In this document: piece after piece, positions 1 to 11,019 of the stretch
Numbering within the stretch: position 1 is the first letter of the stretch
Layout of the letters: each line of letters starts with the position of its first letter
Assembly (NCBI GenBank): GCA_034638255.1
Contig: JAWPGT010000045.1
Location: 124,001-188,000 of the forward strand
Direction of reading: 5' to 3'
Length of the DNA stretch: 64,000 nucleotides
From: Coprinus comatus
Lineage: Eukaryota > Basidiomycota > Agaricomycetes > Agaricales > Agaricaceae
Program-made: the position numbers and the translations under genes
The notes under the pieces: generated by a model
Databases searched by the model: none
Seen by the model: only the letters and a program-made list of their open reading frames with translations
What the model was told of the DNA's origin: nothing

Positions 1-3000
1 CATATCTTCCTCCGCAGAACATTGTACAAAAACGGATGGGATGAGTTCTTGCTCCTTCTCTGGCCATGGAAAAGAAAGTTCTCGAAGGGGTAGAAGTAGG
101 TCACGGCCTTCAATATTAGACTGCAGCCGACCTTCATAAAATTCTTGACTTGGGAACCGATTCAGATTCTCTGGTGAACGATATTGCACATCTAACATCG
201 TCTTCGTGATTTTTGGATTTTCTGACTTTGTGTACAAACGTTCAAGTAGAGAGACATCGTACTCAAGAGCCTCAGCCATGCGCCTCGCCATGGGACGCAG
301 TTGAACACTATAGTTCATGAGATGGACTGCATTCAGGGAGGATATGTTAAAAAACCTACTGGTCTCCAACCATAATAGCCCTTTTAATCCCCTTCACTAA
401 TGGTATCAAAGCGCATGGTTCTGTTATTTGCGACGCTTCGTCAATAATGGCTATATCAAAGTCAAATTTCCTCAGGAGTCCGAGGCCTGCACCTAAGTAG
501 CGTCACGATATATATATACTGCTTTTAATAAAGAGTTAAATGTTGGAGGCTAACCTGCACAAGTCGTGAAAACAATCCTTGACGCTTTTACTCGATCTTG
601 AGCTTTTTTCAGCAACCTGTTATTCTCTGTCGTATCTCCTCCAACTCGTGCATCGACAGTGTAGGATTGAAGATCCTTATGAACTCTTGCTTGGTCCGTG
701 GCTACTCGAAGAATTTCTTCCTCTTGAAGTAACTGATGTTCACTATTGACTCGAATGAAACGTTCAAGAACGTTGTCAACAGCTTAAAATATTTTACGTT
801 AGCATTTTCGTTATGTTAGGCAGACTACAGTTCACCGACCATTATGAGTAGAAGCAGTCATAAGCACCTTCTGTTCACCTTCACCACTGAGCAATAGTTT
901 AAGTATCTCGACGACAACTGTAGTCTTCCCCGTGCCTAATGTACTTCAGCCGAATAATAGAGTTTTGCATACTAACTGATGCTAACCTGGAGGTCCCCAA
1001 ATTAGACTGAGATTTTCTCCGGTAGCTGACATTACGGCATCCTTTTGACTGTCATTCAAATGATCACCAAGTGCGGGAGTGGTGGTGGGGCCAGATGTGG
1101 ATGCTTGCTCTGTAACAACCTCTGGCTGTGGTGACGGCCCGTTCACGCTACCACATATGACAGGGTAAAATGAACAGCATTCAGTCTGATCGGTTAACAA
1201 CCTTAGCAAAGCATCCATCATAGCCTTTGACGTTGCTGATTGCGAGATAGTTCTCAGAATAAGTTCGTTGCAAGTATAAGCTCGAATAACTTACCAATAC
1301 TTCCGGCAGTATATAAATTCCAATCGATATTTTCGGTTTCAGGAGGTGGTGGGTGAAGTAGTTGAATTCGTAATTCTCCTTTTCCTGCTTGCACCACCAG
1401 GCCATCAAGAACTGGAATGACAATCCATCGATTTTCTGGTTTGCTTGAGGCCTCGAGACGAACATGGGAGTGAAGTCTAGCATCGGATTTGGCATCAACG
1501 CGAATCGTAGCTTTTACAGTGAAAGATTCATTCGACAACCGAGTGAGACGAGTTTGAGTAGGTGCAGATTTTTGTCGTCGAGGACGACCATCTTCGTTAC
1601 AAGGACACTCATCAGCTGCTTCCTCTGCAGTTTCAAACGAGACAGATAGAGCATTCTTGTAGCCGTATCGTCGCGCAGGATCTTCTTCGCCTTCGACTCG
1701 GCAATCATTCAGCACCAAAAGTACTTCCTGAACCAGTTGTTGGGAACGTATTGATAGAGCCGCAAGGTAGATCAGGTCAAAGTAATCTGCCAGCCCAATA
1801 ACGCGAATTGTACCAGACAACTTTTCTAAAGCCGCGAGAACTGCAATCTTGAGTTCATTTGTCGAGAGTACAAGTGCTCGCAGTATTGGAACAGAAGAGG
1901 CGTGAAGCGGGCCTTCAGCAAGATCATTCGATGTAGGATCCGGTGGAAATGTTTTAAGAAGAACAAAGACCAGAGGGGGGTGCCGTGAGATCCAGTCACA
2001 AGCAAACTCTTCCAGAAATGGCTCTCTTGAAATGATATATCGGAACGCGAAGAACAACTCATTCTCTGCATGACATTCAAGCGACAAATTCATCATCAGC
2101 TCTACGTCCGCAATCGGTCGATTCTGCAAACTCTCGGATACTGTAACTGACGAGGGTTTGCTGGGAGCCTGAGGGTTGTAGTGCTTGGGGAAGAAAACAA
2201 TATGTAACCAATCGGGATGAACATCCCAGTTAACCTCCGCGATGTCATTCAAACGATACGGAGTTGCTTTTCTCTTGAACCTTGGAATAAATTCTTGTGT
2301 AGGAACACTTTTGAAGAGGAACCCATTAGACATGTTTAACGCTGACAAGAGTAGATGACTTACTGCTCGAACCATAAATCAAATAGTTGCTGGGCAACTC
2401 GGTCCCGATTTGACACCACGTGTATCTCTATTGCTCTGACGTTATTCCTGTTTACCCTTCCAATTTGCTATAAAGATCTCAGAAAGAGGACGCGTGGAAA
2501 AAAGTTGCGCAATTGCAGTACTTACGCGCTGAACAATACCCGAAATCTTTCCAAGAGCAACACTGATAGCAACACCAGATTCATGGACCGAAGAGCTATT
2601 AACAAAGACAAACGTATCACCCTTATTCTTGTTATACAGTTGAAAAAGATTGTTGCTGCAATGCAAGCGATAGCCGGCTGGACAGGGTCGTAGAGTAGCA
2701 ATCGTGGCAGAGGATTGGGGAAGAAAGGAGCAAACCACCACATTATTGCTGACTTCTGGATCATCATCCCATGCAACTTCTCCTCGAATAAATATACCAA
2801 TCGCGAATCGTCCTTCTACCTATACTGGAGATTAGTTTTATTCCCACAACGTGCCACGAGGTTTACCTTACCTGAATAACAATCAGCTTTCGTACATACT
2901 CTTGTACTCCCCGTCTCAAGTACTCGAAAAAACATGACATGCTATTAATGTCGGAGGAAAAAAGTCGTTGAATTGAGAAAGGTCGATCCAATGCTCGTTG

Positions 3001-5462
3001 GTACAGGTCTGTTCTTGTCAAAATGTCAGACTGAAAGAGCGAGTTCCATATGTATGAATTCTCCTGGCTATCTAGCTCCAAGGCAGCGCTAACCGCATAC
3101 TTTTCTTGTGTAGTGAGAGCTGATACGTCAACATGGGTGACGAGAGTTTTAATGTTGGGGACAGAGTGTTTTTTCCACAATCGGTAGGCGATATTGAATA
3201 ATTCATACTCCGACAACGCATTTTGTTGACTGCGTAAAACATCAATCCCAATTGCCTCCGCCGTCTCATCGTCAACTCTTGTAATCGTACCAACGATATC
3301 TGCTTCTGACCTAAAATCTTCTGCAAAGTTCATTGCATGCTCTTCGAGCAAATCGATAATAAACGGGGTGTCCGACTCCGGTGGGGTTGTCAGTCTATCA
3401 GGTATTTTGATACTGGCACCGTCAACGGATTGTGAATGAAGGGCGTTCAACTCTTGACACTCGGCACACAATGCACCTTCAGGGCTTGCGCGAGCCCATT
3501 TCGCATGAAGCGCAGATACTCTTGCAACCCCGGATCTGCCACACAACAATCAATAATCAGTGTTACATGGTGGGTACTCTTTCACAAGTATGTTGACATA
3601 CGCATTATAAGAGGCAAAATGTTTTGCCAAGTCAAGTCTTGATATACGTTTACTGACTTTCTCTTTATTTCCAGGATAATCATACGACTAAACTATCTCG
3701 TTAGTCAATTCGCTGTTCCTAGCATCTCGTGACATACCTCAGCTATACGGGCCGGGACTAAATCAGGATCCCAGCAAATAAAGTACTCGTCGCCTAGTGC
3801 GGCGTAAAACTCGTTAACAAGTACTTGTATAATATTAAAATAAACACTCACCATCTAGATCACCACCACTACTCATAGACGGAGCAGCATGGTGGCCTGG
3901 TCGAGCTACACTCGCAAAGACTACACAATCTACCAAGTGAGAAAGTTTCTCGTGGTGCACCGCACGTAACTTCAATATATCACCTTGCAGAAATCCGAAG
4001 GTCGTCAGAAGAGAGGGATACCTGACCAATTGTAAGTACCTGGATGAAGACAAGGGTTTCTGACGACAATGACATCTCCATGAATTGGTGTGGTCTCTCC
4101 TTTGTGTCCCGAAACAATACGGATATAAACCTGACCTTCTTTCAGGACTTGAAAAGGATCACAAACGCCAAAGAGCCGTCGAGATTTGTGGATCATCATC
4201 CTCGATTTGAACTTTCCATTCTCTTGATTACGAAGACTAGAGACCTCAGAAAGTTGAAGGTCCTTTATAGCGCGTCGTATCTCTGGGCTATCCAACCCCT
4301 TCAAAAGCACATTTTCCGCCTGAGGAAACTTGGCCATGCAACTGAGAAAGTCAATTGCAGTAACATGATCCTCCGAAGCCCGACGAATCCAATCAAAATA
4401 AGCCTGTTGTTTTTCCAAAAGCTTATCATTGGAAACTCCAAGACTCGAAAGTAGGGTAATGATGTCGTTGTTAAGTCTCCCAAAGGTAAAGGGTTTGGAA
4501 TAGTTTACAACGGAGAACGTGATGTCGTTCACAGTTGTAAATTTCTTCATGCTTTTTCGAAATGCTGCAAGGTATTTTTTTTCCGCATCCAGTTGAGGAT
4601 GTAACATCAAAACACCTTTATAACCAAGATATCTACAATCAGAATTAGTATTGGAAGTGTAGATTTGAAAGAAGCAGAACTGGCATACCGGATCTGAAAT
4701 ACGCATGGAGTATAACATCTGTTTCTGAATATGATCTTCTTAGACTTGCTAAGTTGAATAGCCAGACGACGGGAAATAAGACCACAACCATCTGAGAACA
4801 TTTCCTCTCCTGCCTTTATATCATCAATGTCAGTGATAAACTTGGGATCAAGTCTCCAATCGATTTGTGCTTCAGAAAAAAGTAAACCAATTCGTTTTGC
4901 ACCTGTCTAAATTATTAGACTCAACTCAACTTTGCACCGCTTCAGAGAATAACCCACGCTTAGCTACGTTCATGATCTTTCCAAAATCACCCATACTATA
5001 TATCCTAGTATCAAGATCTTCGTCACGTTGTGCTTCGCGCAAGAAGCATGACCGGCCCCTCTACATCCCATAATGTCATGAATGAGTGTTCAAATGGGTA
5101 TTTTATATGACTATACGCACCAATTGACTGTTACTATGATGATAAAATCGATACTGAACACCATTCAAAAACAACCCCTTTGTTAAAAACCGAAATATAT
5201 AATCCGCAGATTCGCGCAAAGTCGTATCTGGGAGCCTAAATCCACCAAATGATACCAAAACGAACTTGGATGGATCATCAGAGCTCAGGATACGATTAGG
5301 AGGAAGTCGTTGTAAAGTGAGAGATATCGAATCCTTATTGAAGATAATTAATTTTCCCATAATAACATCGGTCCTTTGAGGTCTCAGGAGATGTCCTGGT
5401 ACCTCAAAGACCCATGTATCATCGTTTTTTGTTGGATTATTCCGTAGAATGTGTGATCGCAT
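1..5462 (-). CDS. RNA-dependent RNA polymerase fused to SF1 (UPF1-like) helicase, C-terminus beyond window
   Basis: A cellular (QDE-1/Rdp1-type) RdRP would make double-stranded RNA for RNA silencing. Seen: SNSQLRGRSCF near residue 110 (joined across an intron at about 5059-5119), RIGLLFSEAQIDW, FSDGCGLIS and YKGVLM (about 4600-4900), VVRNPCLHPG (about 4045), then the catalytic loop GGDLDG|DEYF split by an intron near 3800-3850, so the DxDGD motif is intact. ALHSQSVDG follows near 3425. With no stop after splicing, the frame runs into a helicase: LNDSQKDAV, Walker A GPPGTGKT (split by an intron, about 950-1000), Walker B IIDEASQIT (about 430), and LDVQYRSPENLNRFPS (about 130-170). Motifs V-VI lie outside. 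About ten short introns. The start at 5462 leaves only about 110 residues before SNSQL, short for fungal RdRPs. Fusion into one protein is inferred from frame continuity; two genes remain possible. Confidence 0.85.
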
Positions 5463-5715
5463 CGGGGTGCTGGATGATGATCGTCAAAAGGTGATGAGGA
5501 TACTCGCGAGCGACAAGGTTCAAGTTGGGACTAACGTAAGGATTGAGGGTGTGAATTAGTCCGAGTATAAATATGCGTCTCCGTCAGGTCCCCGTCAATC
5601 AATGCGGAGTTTGAGAGTGGGATATAGAATACTCAAAGAATACTTAAGAATACTTGCCACTTCTCTATCTTCTCCGCAGCACGCTAGTACACAGCTGCGC
5701 TACCATTTGTAAACC
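5463..5715. promoter_or_regulatory. Divergent promoter region between RdRP-helicase and P-loop ATPase genes
   Basis: These 253 bases separate two gene starts that point away from each other. A TATA-like box, GTATAAATAT, lies at 5565-5574. It reads as TATAAA on the plus strand, about 150 bases before the ATPase start, and as TATTTATA on the minus strand, about 100 bases before the RdRP start. Its use for either gene is inferred. Confidence 0.4.
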
Positions 5716-6385
5716 ATGCTAAGAAAGGCTTTATACATTGTTGGTCCGTCCGTGAGTAGTCCAACTTCAATGAAGATATTGAACTTTTTTTTAATAATAA
5801 ACTTATGAATACCGCCAGTCCACAGGAAAAACAACGTTATGCTTAGCATTAGCCAAAAAGCTGGGACTGTCGAGCGATCGAGTGACAACAGAAATAGCAA
5901 GATCAGTCATGAGAACTCACGGTTTTACCAGAAAGGATGTAAATCGCCTCGAGATGCAAGAGGCTATTTTACAAGCTATTCTGGAGAAACACGAGTCCGA
6001 GTCGCTGGAATTCTCAGGCAGATATTATCAGCCGCCCGGAACATTCCAAATCCATGACCGTTCTGCTATTGATCCTATTGTATATGCAATCCTTACTTCA
6101 AACGACGCTGAAGAAGCAGTATCACGGAAAGAAAAACTTATCAATACACCGAAATTCCAATATATTTTAGAAGAATATCGTCAATCCACTTTCATTCTTT
6201 TAAAACCTGTGAAGGAATGGATTGTGGATGACGGTGTTCGTTCTGTTGGCGACTTGGAACCATGCCTTGATATTTTCAGACATGTTTTACGAGAATGCGG
6301 GATTCAATTTCGTGAAATAGGGTTAGAAATGGCGTTTTTGGAGGAACGAGTTGCATGGGTATTGTCATTGTGCAAAGTAGTGTGA
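5716..6385 (+). CDS. P-loop ATPase, AAA_28/NadR-like family
   Basis: Two exons: 5716-5751, then an intron at 5752-5818 (gtgagt...ccag), then 5819-6385. Splicing creates the Walker A sequence VGPSSTGKTT at residues 9-18, right at the N-terminus, which confirms both the start and the intron. The rest (about 200 residues) contains IARSVMRTHG, the HDRSAIDPIVYA region typical of AAA_28/NadR-like nucleotide kinases (the DR of this block is a likely Walker B equivalent), and an alpha-helical C-terminus. Fungal members of this family are uncharacterised, and a small-molecule or nucleotide kinase role is only inferred. The gene is divergent from the RdRP-helicase gene and converges on the EZH2-like gene, with 48 bases between the two stop codons. 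It is intact. Confidence 0.8.
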
Positions 6386-6433
6386 AGTACACCCACGCGT
6401 AGAATTGATACAGTACAATTTTTGTTACATAGG

Positions 6434-9345
6434 TTACCTCCAGTAGATTTTTTTACCATTTCCTGCATCCTCTTCATCTTTAAGCCAGTAATTGGCACCA
6501 TAATCTATGAACAACTCTTCCCCAGCTTTTATTCGACGTTCTAATAGTAATCAATTGGATGGAACAAAAGTATAGTGAAGTTATGAATGAATACGTACCA
6601 GTGAAAAATCCAATACGATGCTCGTTATTGACATAAATAACTATCAAAGAAGAGATAATGAACTTTCTCATACAAGGTGGGGGAATACTTGAACCAAAAC
6701 TCACCTTTTCCAATGCAATTTGCGCGTTCTTTTTGAGATTTATCTGCCTCCAGTGTCTGTGAATATTCTTCTGGCTCGGTGGGTCCAAAGTGGTTAAGGT
6801 ATCTCATTTCATTTCCAGAATACATAGAATCAAGAATGATCGATTTGTTTAGATCAAATTTGTAATTAAGTCCCGTATAAGCAGAGACGCTGAGTGACGA
6901 GACAGAGACAGAGATATCAGTCATTTTCTATTAAGAATTAATAAATTACTTACTATCCGGTCCTGGAACTCATTATAGGATCATGGAGGAAAATTTCGCC
7001 TGTATATTCTATGTAAATGAAAATAAAAAATCAGTATACGTGTGAGGATAACCGAGGGTTAGGTAACGTACCTCCAATTGCTTGTGAAGCCTTGAGGGCT
7101 TGTGTTGTAAAACTACCCAAGCCCCATGTTCCTCTCCGAACTTCAATCAACTTCAATCATATTCAAATTAACAATTTCCCTCTTGATGATATATGTAAGC
7201 GCGGATAAAACTTACCGGATATTTTGCGATTTGGGTATCGACATTGTGACATCTTCGTTTGCCCTTTTGCCCTGCAGTTATGTGAGGTGTACCACTAGAA
7301 TAAATTCATGGGGTCAATGGGTTGTGCCAACTGATTCCAGTTGTTTATACCACTTACCGAGCGTTGCAACCGGTACACATTTCCGGGTCACATTCTCTAG
7401 CCATAGTTCTGCATTCGCATGTGTCAGTGGAACATAATCTCTTTACACCACCTTCTTCCGGTTTGCACCGACAACCCTTCCAGCGAATAGCACCTTTTAA
7501 ATTGGTGAATTATGGCAGAAGTAAATACAATCTACCATAAGAGATAGGAATCAAACTTACATTTCTTATCACATATACAGTTCCGTTGGCAATGGTGAGC
7601 TTGAAGAAAACATTGGCACCCGGAGTCCCTGTCACATGGTCCTTTGTGGTGACACGGAGGTAATCTGACAGTTTATAACAGGTTAGTCTACGTAGTATTC
7701 CATTTCAGAGTTAACCACGCACGGTGAAAAATTAGCAGCCGCGTGTATAGAAGTACTTCCATCGAAGGAAGGTTCATCGTCTGGATTGTTGATATGAATT
7801 CCGCTCAAAAATCATATGGATAAAAACTCACTGTATCTTCGAGGAATAAATGAACGTTGTGACTCGCGAGTCAAGTTGACATTGATGTTGTCATCTGAAA
7901 AGAATCTACAGCGATAAATGAATACCTTCAATAATGTTCCGAATTAATATTCAGCATGTCCAAATGCTGAATTAAAATAACTTACATCTTGGCATTTCGC
8001 ATGAACTAGTCTGGCTAAATCGCATGGTAGAGCGTCTGGTTCTATTTTCAATATTCCATGCAATGTCTTGACATTATCTTCGTCAACCCAATGTACACCT
8101 TCCTGTAATAGAAAAGTTATGATATAAACTCAATTCTCTATTGTTGTCGCTGACCATTTGGTGATTGTCCGTTGGATCAACATATCTATAGCAAAACTGT
8201 CCACATGGGTTGCCCTTTTTCAACAAAAGACTTTGTGATGTGAACTTCGGTTTCTTGGGTTCCAGTTCGGGGTATGTTATATGACCTAGAGCATGTTTCC
8301 AAAACAATGAGTGCAGTGATAGTTTAAAAGTACGACATCTTACGGTGAGAAGGGCAAAAGGGTTGCAGACAGTTTAAGTTAGGGCAGAATGTTTTCATGA
8401 CATCTTTAACATGTTCGAAAACATCCCAATCGGGTGGCATAGTATCCAAATACTTGATCGCAAGCTCCGGAATGTCGTACTTGTGTTTCCCTGGCCAGTC
8501 CAAGGTATCTCGTTGCGAACAATTCCAAATAAGTCCACTTGATCTTGTCAACCGAGTTGGAACAAACATCTTCAAATCGTCGATCTGTTTCAGGGATAGA
8601 CCCCTAATGAAATGAAGACGTCGCACGGCCTCCAATTGAATTAGCTCAACTATATTTTATTCAGCCGGAGGTTTATGAATATATCTTCGTAATAAGGAAA
8701 CTGGTACTCACCATCAGGATCAATGAAGTCGACTTGCCATGAAAATCCTTGAAAGAGATCCAGATATTCTGGCAAATTGAAATGAACATCGTCTTCATAT
8801 GGAGAAAAATGACATAGTCCAGGAAGGTTATGGTGTATGTTTGTAGATGTACTCGTACAAGAGAAGTATCTGGGATGTGGCTCAAAAGTTGGGTCTATAC
8901 CATCGGCAGGAGACGCGAAGGCGGATTTCATGGGTGTTTTATATGACGCAACCTCAATAATCTCTTCTCCTTCTTCGTCTGTACCGCCTTCTACGGGCTG
9001 ATATTCTGTTACAGTAGTATATGAGCGGCTGTCGCCAAAGTTCAAAAACCCCAGTGTGCCAATGTCAATAGCTTCGTCGGATGACTGATCAGATCCATAT
9101 CCTACAGGATCATCTGTCCAGTCTTCACTCTCAAATTTACGGACATTCCCAGAAACACTCTGTGGTGGTAGACGTAGAGATTGCATAGTTTGAGCAATGT
9201 ATCCTTCTTTCCATTCGTAGAATTCTGCCCATACTTCTCTGTAAACAGTTGAAGCGTGAGCAAATTCCTTCTCTTTATCGTAGGGCTCTGTGTTTGCTGT
9301 AGTCGACCGCCTTGGTATTGGAGCAGTGGACCTTTGGGAAGACAT
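6434..9345 (-). CDS. EZH2: EZH2/KMT6-type histone H3 lysine-27 methyltransferase
   Basis: Catalytic subunit of a Polycomb repressive complex 2-like enzyme, acting in the nucleus. The order of domains matches Enhancer of zeste. An acidic N-terminal region (8650-9345) is followed by KTFCPNLNCLQPFCPSH and NPCGQFCYRYV (about 8170-8400), then a CXC cysteine cluster with CHHKGPC, CQCFLQAHHCQRNC and MARECDPEMCTGC (about 7370-7670). The SET domain follows: RRGTWGLGSF (about 7110), EYTGEI (about 7000), GNEMRYLNH (about 6800), NNEHRIGFFT (about 6600) and GEELFIDYGANYW (about 6490). The protein ends shortly after SET with stop codon 6434-6436. At least nine short introns. Odd: about 23 residues, rich in Glu, lie between the NH and NC of the usual NHxxNPNC motif. 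It is divergent from GPN2 across 111 bases. The identity is strong; single exon limits are approximate. Confidence 0.9.
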
Positions 9346-9456
9346 CGGTGGCTAAGTAAAGGGGCTTCAAGTGGTTGAGATCAATTTTGATTACAAATGT
9401 TTGTAATTGGTGTTGATGCCAAATCGTCATCTCACCTCCTACAACTTGCTACATTT
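9346..9456. promoter_or_regulatory. Short bidirectional promoter between EZH2-like gene and GPN2
   Basis: Only 111 bases separate the two start codons, which point away from each other, so both promoters must share or overlap this interval or extend into the neighbouring coding DNA. I see no clear TATA box in it. Confidence 0.4.
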
Positions 9457-10671
9457 ATGCCTTTTGGTGAAATCGTTTGTGGCTCTCCTGGAAGCGGAAA
9501 ATCCACATACTGTTACGGAAAACACCAGCTATTCACCGCAATAAATCGACCAATCTCCATTGTAAACCTCGACCCAGCAAACGACAATATTCCCTATCCT
9601 TGTGCTGTCGACATCTCGGACCTCATTACTCTCAAAGATGTTATGCAAGAGTTTGGACTGGGCCCAAATGGGGGAATGCTTTACTGTATGGAATACCTAG
9701 AGGCAAATTATGATTGGCTAGAGGAAAAGTTGAAGGCATTGGGAAAGGATGCTTATGTGTTATTTGACTTGCCTGGCCAGGTAGAGCTGAGCACTAATCA
9801 CGATAGTGTGAAGAGGATAGTCGAGAGGCTTGTAAAGAGTGGTTTCAGGGTGCGTAGCCATCCAATATATCTTTTGTACTGTGTTTGACAGATGAACCAG
9901 GACAGTTAGTCGCCGTACATCTTTGCGACGCACATTACATCACCGATGCGTCCAAATACATCTCTATGCTACTCTTGTCGTTGAGAGCTATGCTTCATCT
10001 AGAACTTCCACATATCAATGTTCTCTCAAAGGTGGATTTATTAAAGCAATATGGAGACCTTGGTCAGCCCCTTGCCTCACTTTCTATTTTTCTTAAGTTT
10101 GTACTCATATGACGTCGCAGACTTTAACTTGGACTTCTATACTGAAGTACAGGACCTATCATATCTCGAAAACTCACTATCTAAGTCTATGCCTCCCAAA
10201 TTTTCGGACCTCAACATGAAGTTGATTTCGATCATCGAAGATCATCCTTTAGTCGGTTTCGAAACCTTGGCTGTAGAAGTGAGTAATATAGGGTTTATCC
10301 TTGACTAACTTTCGCATCTCATGGATTTTTTTACTTTGATATGATAGGACAAAAATTCTATGCTCAATTTAACACGAGCAATTGATCGAGCAAGCGGCTA
10401 TGTATTCGTTCCTCCACTCGACACAAAACTCCCACCAGAAGTAGTAGATCAAATGGATGCCCCTCCTGATATACGACCCAATGCATACAACTTATTCTCT
10501 TCTGCGGTTGGTCCTATGAAGGGACCTCTTAGCGATGTGCGCGATGTCCAAGAAAGGTGGATTGACGAAAAGGAAACCTATGATGCCTACGAAAAGAAAC
10601 AGTGGAGAGAAGAGGGGGAACTTGTCAGAAATATGATGAATACAGGAAAGATACGTCAACGGCACCAGTAA
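9457..10671 (+). CDS. GPN2: GPN-loop GTPase 2
   Basis: GPN2 is an essential GTPase that helps assemble and import RNA polymerase II and III. Seen: G1 loop GSPGSGKST at residues 8-16, the G2 region [17 protein letters not shown], the family-defining GPN motif in [11 protein letters not shown]3 FDLPGQVEL, and the G4-like NVLSKVDLL. Three introns: 9850-9905, about 10062-10121 and about 10279-10348. All give in-frame joins at FR|LVAVHL, GDL|DFNLDF and AVE|DKNSM. I start at MPFGEIV (9457), as in yeast and human GPN2, rather than at the upstream in-frame ATG at 9397. The C-terminus has a charged helix ending in KIRQRHQ. The gene is intact. Confidence 0.95.
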
Positions 10672-11019
10672 TTTGCAAGCGGAAGTAAAGGGTGTAATAG
10701 ATGTGATTTTTTATTATTGAGGAATGAATTTAAGAACTCATTGTGATATTCTTCAAAATGATGTCCGACGACTCAAGGGTATAATTATTCTGCGCTGATT
10801 TAAATACACAACAACATACGAACTAAAGAATATTAAAAAAAAAGTTCAACTACATTTTTATCGAATAAGAAGTTACATTATAGGAGGTATTGGAGGGTGG
10901 TGGATAAATATTAATTAGTAAAAGAACTAGTATACGGATAACATTAAGAGTCACAAAAAAAAAACAATCCACAATTTGCAGTCTGAATTCCGAAACAGCT
11001 AGTAATATATATATATCAT
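10672..11019. other. Intergenic, convergent 3' ends
   Basis: AT-rich spacer between the stops of GPN2 and the F-box gene. It holds A-runs (10833-10843 and 10956-10964) and a TA repeat near 11010. I see no gene. Confidence 0.6.

Noticed and set aside
982..1221. Separate short helicase gene starting at MMDALLRLL
   Set aside because: It is an internal exon: the frame is open upstream across a short intron and continues into the P-loop downstream.
2863..4718. RdRP could be from an integrated RNA virus
   Set aside because: The catalytic motif is DLDGD with the surrounding cellular-RdRP blocks (FSDGCG, YKGVLM, RNPCLHPG) and spliced exons; viral RdRPs use a different fold and GDD-type motif.
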